A stretch of 46,231 nucleotides of DNA. It comes from Oscillospiraceae bacterium. Lineage in GTDB: Bacteria; Bacillota; Clostridia; Oscillospirales; CAG-382. Shown one piece after another: positions 35,469-44,627 of this stretch. The translations under genes and the position numbers were made by a program. The notes under the pieces were generated by a model. That model saw only the letters and a program-made list of their open reading frames with translations. It was not told the DNA's origin and ran no database searches. Where the stretch lies: the NCBI GenBank assembly GCA_015065225.1, contig SVQR01000006.1:1-46231 (forward strand), read 5' to 3'. Position 1 is the stretch's first letter; each line of letters opens with the position of its first letter.

Positions 35469-38400
35469 ATGAAAAAAGCAAGAAGAATCCTCAGTCTTGT
35501 CCTGACAGTGCTCATGCTCATGACAAGCATCTCGGTGGTATCCACATCCCTTGCAGCTCCCACAACGGGCGATGTCCTCTATGTGCAGGACGGTTCAAAC
35601 GGAACAGGTACAACACCGGACAGCCCCTTAGGCAGTATCTCCTCCGCAATGCAGAAGATAATAGCGGGAGGCGGAGGAACAATAGTCCTTACAGGTCCTG
35701 TTGAGATAACCTCAAACATAGACTTCGGTAAGGGCGGCGACTACAGTACGAACATTGTATTCACATCCGTTCATAATGGTGTTGACTACAGAGAGACAAA
35801 CGGTGCGGCACTTATCTTCGCTTCCGGCTGGAAGAACATCGAAGTGCAGTCTCCCATTGAATTTGTAAATATGGACTTTGTCACAAAGGACGATAACTGC
35901 TCCATCTACGCAAACGGCTTCCCCGTTGTTCTCGGCAAGGGCATCAACTGCCGTCTTGACGGTGCAGATGCAAACGATCCCGCAAACTGGCTTGGCGTAT
36001 ACGGCGGCTCTGCCTGCGACCTTTCCGGTACAAAGAACTTCCCTGCGAATACCTCCCTCACGGTTCTTTCCGGTACATACTACAACATAAAAGCAGGCGG
36101 TAAAGGCAACGCGGAAAAACCCAGACCTTCTTCCTCCGGTACTATTACCCTTTCAAAGGACGCAAAGATCATGGGCAGCGTCGGCTTTGACTTCAACGAT
36201 AACGGTAAGATCGAAGGCGAAAAGATCCTCATAAATGTTGACGGCGTAAACGAAAAGGCAGCGGCAATTGCAGGTGAAGCTACAAGAACATATGACGTTT
36301 CCGGTAACGGATACATTTACGGTATCGCTCCCGGTAAAGTATATGTTCAGGCAGAAACAGGCTATGCGGCAAAGTACAATGGCAACCTTGTAAAGAACGG
36401 CGAACTTACAATAGAGGACAAGACAGCGACAATTACATTTGAAAAATCCGACCTCAACAAGGATTCCGAGCTTGCACTCAGACGTCCCGCCCTTCCCGCC
36501 GCATTCCCCGGTGAATATATCAAGGGTTATGACAACGGTGACGGAACAATGTCCTTTAAGCCCGCAGGTAATATCACAATTGCGGAAGCATCCACAATCA
36601 TTGTAAGACTTCTTACAGACGAAAATTCCATCAAGGGCAAAAACACAACCGATAAGGCAAAGACCGAAGATTGGTTCTATGACAATATCGCATACCTCGA
36701 TTCCTTTGAGGCTTATGCAACATTTGACAACTTTGACGGCAACCGTCAGATAACAAGAGCGGAATTTGTAGCTCTTATCTCCACATTCAAGAAACTTGTG
36801 GCAAAGACAGACGAGATAAAGTTCACAGACGTTGCGGCAGACCACAAGTACTATGAAGCAATAAAAGCAGGTACTATGGCAAAGCTTGTAAACGGCTATG
36901 ACAACGATGACGGTACATTCAGCTTCAAGCCTGATGCATCCATAACAAGAGCCGAGGTCGTAACTGTTATAAACAGAATATTCGACATGGCAGACCTTGC
37001 TCCCATAAAGTACAAGGATCTCGAGCCCAACTTCTCCGACGTTGATCTTACACACTGGGCGGCATACCAGATCATCGCTGCCGCAGGCGGTAAGGAAATA
37101 GACAAGAGCGATGCCATCCACGGCACAGGTGAAGTCGAACATGAAGCCTTCGGTGAAGTAATCTTTATGATGGATGAGGCAAAGGGTGATGGCTCCGGTA
37201 AGGATTTTGAGAACGCCGCTTCCTATGCAAAGGGACACAGAATGATCAAGGATACCGGTACATACGTTATCTGCGGTCCCATCACCATCAATTCCAACAT
37301 CGACTTCTCCTACGGAAACACCGGCAAGGTTTTCTTTACCTCTGTTTATGACGGTGTAGACTACAGGGAAACAAACGATGCGGCGTTTATCTTTGGCTCA
37401 AACTGGAGAAACGCAGTTCCCAGAAGCGAAACTTTATTTGATAATATAGCATTCATCTCAAGAGGTAACAACTGCTCTATCTACTGCGACAACCAGAAGA
37501 CCACCTTCGGTAAAGACGTTGTATGTGTGGTTGAGTCCGGTGCGGCTATCTCCGTATATGCGGGTTCTGCAAACGACCTTTCAAGCTGTGTAAACTATAT
37601 CGGCTCTGAAAGCACTCACGTTTCACATAACGGCAACTACTTCGGTAACCTTACAATCAACGGCGGTACATGGGCGAATGTAACGGGTACCGGTAACGGC
37701 TCGGAAGCAAAGCCAAGAGAAAATAACGGCTCTGCAGTCGCTATCTCCGGCAATGCAACAATCGGCTCCGTTACAATATCCGCAAATGATAAGCCGGGAA
37801 GAAAGGTAAACGGTCTTCGTACACTTATCTTCAATAATGTAACAAAGGTAGTAAACGACAACGAATATGACATCATCGTAAATGTTACAGGTGATGCGGA
37901 AGCTCAGATCTTTGACGTAAAGCAGGACAGCGTAACCATTAAGGTTGTTGCGGGCAACGGCTCAAAGGTTGAGGGCGTAAACGATGACGGTACAATAACA
38001 CTTACAGAAGCAGGTGCTCTCACCGTTACGGAAAAAGACGGAAAAGTAACAGTTACAAAGGGCGGCGAAGCGGCAGATGCAGCATCGGATGCCAATGTCG
38101 AGTATGTAAGCGATGAATACCTTAAAGAGCTTGACGCACTTGAAGAAAAGAGAGTAGCGGAAATAAAGGCTACCAAGTCCGATATCAAACCCAAGGAGGG
38201 CAGATTCGGATACTATGTTTCAAACGACGGCAACGATGCAAATGATGGTAAAACACCTGAAACCGCATGGAAAACAGTTGCAAGAATAAATATGTCCACC
38301 GGACTTATGCCCGGCGACGTCATATACTTTAACAGAGGAGACGAATGGAGAGGCACAACCCTCAAGGCAAGACAGGGTGTATCCTACTCCGCCTACGGTG

Positions 38401-39548
38401 AGGGCGACAAGCCGATACTCAATATGTCTCCCTTTGACGGTGCAAAGCACGGCACATGGACAGCGGTGGAAGGATATCCCAACATCTACGTCTACAGCGA
38501 AACCATAAAGAATGATGTAGGTTCTATCTCCTTCAATAACAGAACATTCATCGACACCTACGCACAGAAGATGTGCTTCGACTATAAGGATGGCAAGCCC
38601 TACACAAGAGAAAACACCACAACACCGGTTGAGGATATTCTTGCATCAATGAAGAACGACCTTGACTTCTGGCATGACTGCGGCGGTCCCAACATCGAAG
38701 CTCCCGAAGGCAAGGGACAGATTTACTTAAGAAGCGACAAGGGCAATCCCGCAGAGAGATTCACAAATATCGAATTTAATCCGAGAATCCACGGAATCAC
38801 CGTGGCAAACAATGTTACAATAGACAATATTACCATCCTTCATGCAGGCGCTCACGGCGTTTCCTCCGGTACTGTAAACAACCTCAAGGTTCAGAACTGC
38901 GTATTTGAATGGATCGGCGGCGGTATGCAGAGCTACTCCAAGAAGAGCGACGGCAGCTACAGCTTTACTCGTTTCGGTAACGCAGTTGAAGTGTACGGCG
39001 GATGTGACGGCTACACAGTTGACAACTGCTACATCAACCAGGTATACGACGCAGGCGTAACACATCAGGTATCCGACGCCTCCGAGGGTGACTACATCAT
39101 GAAGAACGTCACATACTCAAACAACGTCATCACAAGATGTGTATACTCCATCGAGCACTTTAACAGAATGAGCAAGAACCCTTCAACAAGATACCTTGTA
39201 AACATCCTCTACAAGGACAACCTCTGCAGATTTGCAGGTGCTTGCTTCGGCATAACAAGACCGGACAAGACTGTTATCGCACACATCCGCTCCGGAACTA
39301 TCGTTGATACTGCAAATTTTGTTATTGAAAACAATATCTTTGACAGATCCGTAGGTCATATGTTCAGACTTCAGGGCGGCGGTGATACCGAGATCCAGTG
39401 GAAGAACAACACCTACATCCACAAGCTCGGCGCATCCTACGGTACAATGAGCGGCGTTTCCAAGCCCTACAACACTCAGATTCCCTTCGAGATAGGTCTC
39501 AACTTCAAGCACCCCGAAATAAACGGTAAGTATCTGTTTACAAAGTAA
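35469..39548 (+). CDS. Giant secreted SLH beta-helix protein with duplicated module (paralog 7)
   Basis: 1359-residue exported protein, the largest family member. Signal peptide at 1-29. Two related modules, about 34-275 and 560-800, share the order V-I/L-x-G-P-x-x-I-x-S-N-I-D-F, FTSVxxGVDYRETN, a CSIY motif and NGGTW/LSGTYYN rungs, so an internal duplication is visible. SLH repeats lie between them (about 345-545; KGYDNGDGTMSFKPAGNI, VNGYDNDDGTFSFKPDASITRAE). The family core occupies about 877-1359 with YYVSNDGNDANDG, GDVIYFNRGDEWRG, YDAGVTHQ, ITRPDKT and NNIFDRS; IEIFYGES is replaced by IEHFNRM as in paralog 2. AAAGGAA lies 9 bases before the ATG. Followed by a terminator and then dnaA, an unusual place for an exoenzyme gene. 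Confidence 0.82.
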   Translation: MKKARRILSLVLTVLMLMTSISVVSTSLAAPTTGDVLYVQDGSNGTGTTPDSPLGSISSAMQKIIAGGGGTIVLTGPVEITSNIDFGKGGDYSTNIVFTSVHNGVDYRETNGAALIFASGWKNIEVQSPIEFVNMDFVTKDDNCSIYANGFPVVLGKGINCRLDGADANDPANWLGVYGGSACDLSGTKNFPANTSLTVLSGTYYNIKAGGKGNAEKPRPSSSGTITLSKDAKIMGSVGFDFNDNGKIEGEKILINVDGVNEKAAAIAGEATRTYDVSGNGYIYGIAPGKVYVQAETGYAAKYNGNLVKNGELTIEDKTATITFEKSDLNKDSELALRRPALPAAFPGEYIKGYDNGDGTMSFKPAGNITIAEASTIIVRLLTDENSIKGKNTTDKAKTEDWFYDNIAYLDSFEAYATFDNFDGNRQITRAEFVALISTFKKLVAKTDEIKFTDVAADHKYYEAIKAGTMAKLVNGYDNDDGTFSFKPDASITRAEVVTVINRIFDMADLAPIKYKDLEPNFSDVDLTHWAAYQIIAAAGGKEIDKSDAIHGTGEVEHEAFGEVIFMMDEAKGDGSGKDFENAASYAKGHRMIKDTGTYVICGPITINSNIDFSYGNTGKVFFTSVYDGVDYRETNDAAFIFGSNWRNAVPRSETLFDNIAFISRGNNCSIYCDNQKTTFGKDVVCVVESGAAISVYAGSANDLSSCVNYIGSESTHVSHNGNYFGNLTINGGTWANVTGTGNGSEAKPRENNGSAVAISGNATIGSVTISANDKPGRKVNGLRTLIFNNVTKVVNDNEYDIIVNVTGDAEAQIFDVKQDSVTIKVVAGNGSKVEGVNDDGTITLTEAGALTVTEKDGKVTVTKGGEAADAASDANVEYVSDEYLKELDALEEKRVAEIKATKSDIKPKEGRFGYYVSNDGNDANDGKTPETAWKTVARINMSTGLMPGDVIYFNRGDEWRGTTLKARQGVSYSAYGEGDKPILNMSPFDGAKHGTWTAVEGYPNIYVYSETIKNDVGSISFNNRTFIDTYAQKMCFDYKDGKPYTRENTTTPVEDILASMKNDLDFWHDCGGPNIEAPEGKGQIYLRSDKGNPAERFTNIEFNPRIHGITVANNVTIDNITILHAGAHGVSSGTVNNLKVQNCVFEWIGGGMQSYSKKSDGSYSFTRFGNAVEVYGGCDGYTVDNCYINQVYDAGVTHQVSDASEGDYIMKNVTYSNNVITRCVYSIEHFNRMSKNPSTRYLVNILYKDNLCRFAGACFGITRPDKTVIAHIRSGTIVDTANFVIENNIFDRSVGHMFRLQGGGDTEIQWKNNTYIHKLGASYGTMSGVSKPYNTQIPFEIGLNFKHPEINGKYLFTK

Positions 39549-39558
39549 TATGCATAAT

Positions 39559-39606
39559 GACGGACAGGTAGTCTTCAATAAAATTGTTGTTTCTGTCCGT
39601 CTTTAT
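39559..39606 (+). terminator. Terminator after paralog 7
   Basis: GACGGACAG and CTGTCCGTC pair perfectly around a loop of 25 bases, then CTTTAT. From here to 39819 I see no gene. Confidence 0.65.
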
Positions 39607-39819
39607 CAGAAATTTTTATATTTAATTGAATTATTCACTTCGGCGGAATGGACTTTCGGGTCTGTTTCGCCATTATTTTTTGCGTTTTTGTGTAACTTTT
39701 TATTGTTTAAAACATTAATTTTATGAATACAAGATCCTTTTTTTCAAGCTATAACTAAATCCCAAAGACCGCACAAAATCCCTACTTTATATATATTATA
39801 TATTTGTCAAAATAACCTC

Positions 39820-39848
39820 TTGCTTTTTTTTCGGTTTTGTGGTATAAT
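39820..39848 (+). promoter_or_regulatory. Promoter of dnaA
   Basis: TTGCTT (39820-39825), 17-base spacer ending TTTTGTGG, TATAAT (39843-39848), extended -10. The leader to the dnaA start is about 235 bases; it contains a GGGAGG at 39916 but no start codon behind it that gives a gene. Confidence 0.8.
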
Positions 39849-40089
39849 ATAGGTTAGGTATACAATGCGCTTATAATATGTACATACAGCCTCTTACAAG
39901 TATTTTTACATATATGGGAGGCAAAAGACATTAACAGATAAAAAGTCCCTTAAAACGTTTTTATGTGTATTATTCCGCTTATATCTTTTAAGGTGAAATA
40001 TGCGGCGCAAAAAATATGATACATCCTTCCGCCATGGCATTTGCAATCGTATTTGCCATCGCTTATGCCCGAAATGAGGTAATAAAAGT

Positions 40090-41775
40090 ATGAATGAACA
40101 TCTTAACGAAATCTGGGAGCTTATGTACGCGGAAATACCGAAGTATGTCAAGCTCATGGACAGCTCTATAAAGCTGTGGTTCGGTGCTATAAGGCTTCGT
40201 TATATGAGCGACAACAGGCTTTATTTTTCCATCGACAACTACCTCAAGAAAAAATTTATTGAGGACAACCACATGAATGCCTTCTGTACGGCAGTAAAAA
40301 ATGTTGTCGGATTTGATCCTGTGATAATTCTTATCTGTACAGAGAGAGATACCTTTGAAAATCAGTTTGCGGAGCTGGTATCCAACAACAGCGAAGATCT
40401 CAAGGAATTCAATTCCGATCTTTCCTCGGGAGATAACGGAGCAGGCAATGATGCCTCATATCACAATGCCTCATCCGAGACGATAAACAATCTCATGTCA
40501 CCGGCACTGAAGGACGCAACATTTACGGTATCGGGAATGAATACTCCGTCAAATGATGAAAACGGATATGTCCTTCCTCCCGAAAGGGGCATCCGCGAAA
40601 ACCGTGATACCGGCGGTAATACTCTCGACAAGGCAATACACAGAGGAGTAAATGTTCCTAAAAGATACAATACGGAAATGGGAACGGTTGAAGAAGGTAA
40701 GCTCTCCGACTACATCAACGACAAGAGCGACGGTATGCTGATGATGTCACCTTCGGCACCAAACTGCTATCCGTCATATACCTTTGAAAACTTCATTGTC
40801 GGTGAATCAAACAGATTTGCATATCAGTATGCTATGCAGGCTTCGATATATCCTGCGCAGCAATACAATCCAATCTACATATACGGTGCGCCGGGACTTG
40901 GTAAGACTCATCTTCTTTATGCTATCACAAACGAGATAATGAGACTTCATCCTACATTCAATATAATCTATGTAAAGGGTGAAGATTTTACAAACGAGCT
41001 TGTTGAAGCACTTCAGAAAAAGACTCCTCTTCAGTTTCGTGAAAAGTACCGCAATGCTGATGTTCTTCTGATGGATGACATACAGTTTATCGCAGGACGT
41101 GATTCCACACAGGAGGAATTCTTCCACACATATAATGCTCTTTATGAAACCGGCAAGCAGATAATCATGACAAGCGATAAGCCTCCGAAAGATATAAAAG
41201 AACTTGAAGAAAGACTCAAATCAAGATTTGAAGGCGGACCTGTTGTAAAGATAGATCCTCCGGACATAGAGCTCAGAACGGCTATCATAAAAAAGAAGTT
41301 TGAGCTTATGAAGATAGATATTCCAAATGAAGTGGTAATGTACCTTTCGGAAAATCTCAAGGACAATATACGCCAGATAGAGGGAGTCATCAAGAAGATG
41401 CACGCTTACTGTCTTATGTGCAACGAAAAGATAACTCTGTCCCTTGCGGAAAAATCCATCTCGGACATAATCTCCGTCACATCAAAGATAGACGGTACAA
41501 AGATAGTAAACTCAGCTGCGGAAAAATACGGTATTCCTGCAGATGATATACTGGGTAAAAAAAGATCAAAAGAGATAGTATGGGCAAGACATATGTCGGT
41601 ATACGTCATGAGAAAGCTCGCTGATATGTCCTTTAACGACATTGGCAAATTCTTCAACCGTGACCATTCAACCATCATGGCTTCCGTCGAAAAGATAGAA
41701 AAAGAATCGGATATCAATCCCGCCGTTGCAAAAGAGATACAGGAGCTTATAGATATAGTCAAGATAAAAGCGTGA
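40090..41775 (+). CDS. dnaA: Chromosomal replication initiator DnaA
   Basis: 561-residue AAA+ initiator that binds DnaA boxes and melts oriC. Domain I at about 1-85 (IWELMYAEIPKYVKLMD). Domain II is unusually long, about 100 to 230, and Asn/Ser/Gly-rich without obvious fold. The AAA+ domain has Walker A GAPGLGKT (266-273), Walker B VLLMDDIQF (325-333) and a sensor region FEGGPVVKI. Domain IV carries the DNA-binding signature RDHSTIMAS (Asp525-His526). An AGGT/GAGG weak ribosome site precedes the ATG. Most Firmicutes DnaA proteins are about 440-450 residues, so the excess is in domain II. It starts the dnaA-dnaN-recF-remB-gyrB cluster. Confidence 0.98.
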   Translation: MNEHLNEIWELMYAEIPKYVKLMDSSIKLWFGAIRLRYMSDNRLYFSIDNYLKKKFIEDNHMNAFCTAVKNVVGFDPVIILICTERDTFENQFAELVSNNSEDLKEFNSDLSSGDNGAGNDASYHNASSETINNLMSPALKDATFTVSGMNTPSNDENGYVLPPERGIRENRDTGGNTLDKAIHRGVNVPKRYNTEMGTVEEGKLSDYINDKSDGMLMMSPSAPNCYPSYTFENFIVGESNRFAYQYAMQASIYPAQQYNPIYIYGAPGLGKTHLLYAITNEIMRLHPTFNIIYVKGEDFTNELVEALQKKTPLQFREKYRNADVLLMDDIQFIAGRDSTQEEFFHTYNALYETGKQIIMTSDKPPKDIKELEERLKSRFEGGPVVKIDPPDIELRTAIIKKKFELMKIDIPNEVVMYLSENLKDNIRQIEGVIKKMHAYCLMCNEKITLSLAEKSISDIISVTSKIDGTKIVNSAAEKYGIPADDILGKKRSKEIVWARHMSVYVMRKLADMSFNDIGKFFNRDHSTIMASVEKIEKESDINPAVAKEIQELIDIVKIKA

Positions 41776-42174
41776 TGTCTCTTTGTGTGGAAAAATAATC
41801 CACAGCTGTGGAAATATATGACGTTTCCGGTATCTTCCAAATCTACTCCACAATTTTTTCCACCGGTTTCCACATTTTCCACAGCATCAATATAAAATAT
41901 TTTCCACACACACCAACATTTTTCAAACAGGCTTTTTAACACTTAATACCATATTTCCCCACAGAGGCTTTTTAAGATATAATTGGATTCTAAAAGTTTT
42001 TCCACATTTTCCACCGACTCTACTACTACTACTACTGTTTATATTTTATTTATTCCTTTTATAAAGGACGGACATGAAAGATTTTCGGATGTTGATCAAC
42101 ATAACAAGATATATCTGTGGAAAAGCAGTTTTTGATACAATGACACTATAAACATTACGAAAGGAAATGATAAA
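41776..42174. other. oriC: Chromosomal replication origin oriC (dnaA-dnaN intergenic)
   Basis: Roughly 400-base region with many DnaA-box relatives of TTATCCACA: 41786-41794 (TGTGGAAAA), 41796-41804 (TAATCCACA), 41807-41815, 41856-41864, 41866-41874, 41875-41883, 41900-41908, 41998-42006 (TTTTCCACA), 42007-42015 (TTTTCCACC) and 42116-42124. The main variant is TTTTCCACA. The last two boxes before the trio are directly adjacent, followed by a short spacer, the DnaA-trio and an A/T-rich stretch (42037-42060) suited to unwinding: the Bacillus-type basal unwinding layout. Confidence 0.9.
42020..42037 (-). other. DnaA-trio element of oriC
   Basis: Five perfect CTA trinucleotides plus one CTG on the plus strand, which is 3'-GAT-5' on the other strand, the known DnaA-trio consensus. 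It begins 4 bases after the paired DnaA boxes ending at 42015 and leads into A/T-rich DNA. Confidence 0.85.
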
Positions 42175-43308
42175 ATGAAATTTATCGTTGATAAGCAGGA
42201 ACTCCAGAAGGCTATGCTCCCTGTAACCTACGGCGTATCCAATGTAAATAATCCCGATTATAAATCACTCCTTATGGAAGTAAAGGGAGACGAGCTTATA
42301 ATCTTCTCCTATGACCTTGAAAAGGGTATAAGAACAACTATCCCCGTTGAAGGTGAAAGAGACGGTAAGGTGGAAGCGGATGCTCAAAAGCTCTATGCCA
42401 TCATCGGTGCTATGGATGACGGAGAGCTTACACTTGAAGTGGATCAGAATTTCCTCATAAAAGTAACAGCATCAAATACCGATTTCCAGATCCTCGGTAA
42501 AGACGGCCACGGATTTCCCAATATACCAAATATCGAAGGTGACTTCGGTTATAAACTTACAAAGAGCAAGCTGAGAAATATTATAAACAGAACAGTATTC
42601 TCCGTTTCAAACAATGAGACAAATCCGGTATTTACAGGTTCTCTCTTTGAAATAGAAGGAGATATGCTCAAGGTAGTGGCTCTTGACAGAAACAGGATAG
42701 CCGTAAGATGTGAGAGCGTTATCACAGATATTACAGGCGAGCCCACAATGACAAAGTTTGTTATTCCCGGTAAGGCGGAAAATGACCTTCTCCGTGTTCT
42801 TTCCGATTCGGATGAAGAGATATCCGTACGCATGACAAGAAAGCATATCATATTTACCTTTGATAACATTTACTACATTTCAAGACTTCTTGAAGGCGAA
42901 TTTATGAATTACAAGCGTCTTCTCCTTCCGGAAAACAAGTTCGAGCTTACGGTAAATACCAAGGATTTCCTCGAATCGGTTACAAGAGCTGCCATTCTTC
43001 TGGAGAGCTACAAGAACAACTTCCTTATAGTAAACCTTGCGGAAGGTCAGATGAATGTAAGCTGTACCACCGAATTCGGAAAAGTTGACGATGTGATAGA
43101 AAGCACATTCATAAAGGGTGAGGAAGAATCACTCAAGATAGGATTTAATCACAGGATACTTATAGATGCATTGAGAGCCGTATGCGAGGATGAAGTAAAG
43201 CTCACCTTCAACGGTGCGACAAATCCCATTATTTTCTCTCCCGTACACGATGATGAAAAGAGCGATGACAGATTCCTGTATGTGGTAATGCCGGTACAGC
43301 TTAGATAA
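42175..43308 (+). CDS. dnaN: DNA polymerase III beta subunit (sliding clamp)
   Basis: 377-residue processivity clamp that encircles DNA and tethers the replicative polymerase. Family features: N-terminal MKFIVDKQELQKAM, three repeated clamp folds of about 125 residues, LRNIINRTVFSVSNNETNPVFTG in the second, and the C-terminal FLYVVMPVQLR ending with the canonical M-P-x-R/L terminus. Strong AAAGGAAA site. It lies immediately after oriC. Confidence 0.98.
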   Translation: MKFIVDKQELQKAMLPVTYGVSNVNNPDYKSLLMEVKGDELIIFSYDLEKGIRTTIPVEGERDGKVEADAQKLYAIIGAMDDGELTLEVDQNFLIKVTASNTDFQILGKDGHGFPNIPNIEGDFGYKLTKSKLRNIINRTVFSVSNNETNPVFTGSLFEIEGDMLKVVALDRNRIAVRCESVITDITGEPTMTKFVIPGKAENDLLRVLSDSDEEISVRMTRKHIIFTFDNIYYISRLLEGEFMNYKRLLLPENKFELTVNTKDFLESVTRAAILLESYKNNFLIVNLAEGQMNVSCTTEFGKVDDVIESTFIKGEEESLKIGFNHRILIDALRAVCEDEVKLTFNGATNPIIFSPVHDDEKSDDRFLYVVMPVQLR

Positions 43309-43353
43309 AAGGAGCATTCCGTAAAAACTATAAGGAGATAACGAAGATATATC

Positions 43354-44529
43354 ATGTATGTAAAAAGTATTCTTGCCAATAATTTTCGTAATATCTCCAT
43401 GCAGGAAATAAAGTTTTGCAAGGGTATAAATGTCCTTTACGGAAAGAATGCGTCAGGTAAGACAAATGCATTGGAGGCTATATATCTTTTCGCTTCCGGC
43501 AAGAGCCTTCGGGGAAGTCCCGAAAAGGATTTTATAAAAAAAGGCGAAAAGATGTCAAAGCTGACAATAGATTTTGAAAGCGAGTCAGCCGCAGGTCTTA
43601 CAAGATCAATGTCAATGACCTTTCTTCCGGGAAACAAAAAAATAATGAAGTACGGAGTTTCCGATGTTCCGAGAATGTCCGAGCTCTTAGGTCATTTCAG
43701 AGCCTGCGTCTTTACACCTGACGATCTTCAGATGGTGCGCGGTGCACCGGAGGAAAGAAGGAGATTTACCGATATCTCAATAAGTCAGATAAGACCGAGG
43801 TTTGTGCATTGCCTGAACAGCTACTTCAGGATACTTTCACAGAAGAATACCATCCTGAAAAATGCCAATATAACAGGTAAGATAGACCACGATTATCTTG
43901 ATATACTCAACGAACAGCTGGCAAGTGCCGCAAGTGTCATAGTAAAACAAAGAAGCGGTTTTTGCGAAAAACTTTCCGAGTATGCAAGAGATATATACGG
44001 AAGCATATCCGATGACAGGGAGAGCTTCGGTATGAGGTATGTGTCTCACACAAAACACAGCTTTGACGATGAGGAATTTACAAAAGATGCCTATATAAAG
44101 CTGTTTAAAAAGAATGCCGAGAGGGAGATAAAATACGGAATGTCGCTTGTGGGTCCGCAAAAGGACGATATATATTTCTGTATCGGTAAAAACTGTGAGA
44201 TAAGTCTCAATAAGGAAATAGAAGAAAACGAAGATATAATATTTGATGAAGGCTTCAACGCGAGGGCGTTCGGATCAAGAGGTCAGCAGAGAAGTGTAGT
44301 TCTTTCGCTGAAGCTCGCACAGGGAGAGCTGTTCCGTGAGATGTGCGGGGAATATCCTGTGTTTCTGCTTGATGATGTATTTTCAGAGCTTGATCTTGCA
44401 AGAAGAAGCTATATACTTTCAAACACGGAAAACAAGCAGATAATAATAACCTGCTGTGACTGTGATATATTGGGAAATTTCTCCGATTATCACGGAATAT
44501 ATGTTGAGGACGGAAAATACGGACATTGA
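43354..44529 (+). CDS. recF: RecF recombination/repair ATPase
   Basis: 391-residue SMC-like ATPase acting with RecO and RecR to load RecA at gaps. Walker A GKNASGKT at residues 30-37 after NFRN; the signature SRGQQRSVVLSLKLAQ and Walker B VFLLDDVFSELD near the C-terminus are present. The AAGGAG site lies about 15 bases before the ATG, farther than usual. The small S4-domain gene (yaaA/rlbA) normally found between dnaN and recF in Firmicutes is absent: the gap is only 45 bases. Confidence 0.97.
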   Translation: MYVKSILANNFRNISMQEIKFCKGINVLYGKNASGKTNALEAIYLFASGKSLRGSPEKDFIKKGEKMSKLTIDFESESAAGLTRSMSMTFLPGNKKIMKYGVSDVPRMSELLGHFRACVFTPDDLQMVRGAPEERRRFTDISISQIRPRFVHCLNSYFRILSQKNTILKNANITGKIDHDYLDILNEQLASAASVIVKQRSGFCEKLSEYARDIYGSISDDRESFGMRYVSHTKHSFDDEEFTKDAYIKLFKKNAEREIKYGMSLVGPQKDDIYFCIGKNCEISLNKEIEENEDIIFDEGFNARAFGSRGQQRSVVLSLKLAQGELFREMCGEYPVFLLDDVFSELDLARRSYILSNTENKQIIITCCDCDILGNFSDYHGIYVEDGKYGH

Positions 44530-44545
44530 TATCCGAAAAAATGAG

Positions 44546-44574
44546 TTTTCCACATCCTTTGCGGGTTTTCCACC
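44546..44574 (+). promoter_or_regulatory. Two DnaA boxes between recF and remB
   Basis: TTTTCCACA (44546-44554) and TTTTCCACC (44566-44574), the same two variants as the pair beside the DnaA-trio, spaced by 11 bases. Confidence 0.65.
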
Positions 44575-44627
44575 GTGAGAATATCAATTGCGGAAGATCT
44601 TTCGTATGAAAGGAAAAGATATAATCT

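Noticed and set aside
39908-40085. Small leader peptide gene before dnaA behind GGGAGG
   Set aside because: No ATG, GTG or TTG at a suitable distance opens a frame of more than a few codons.
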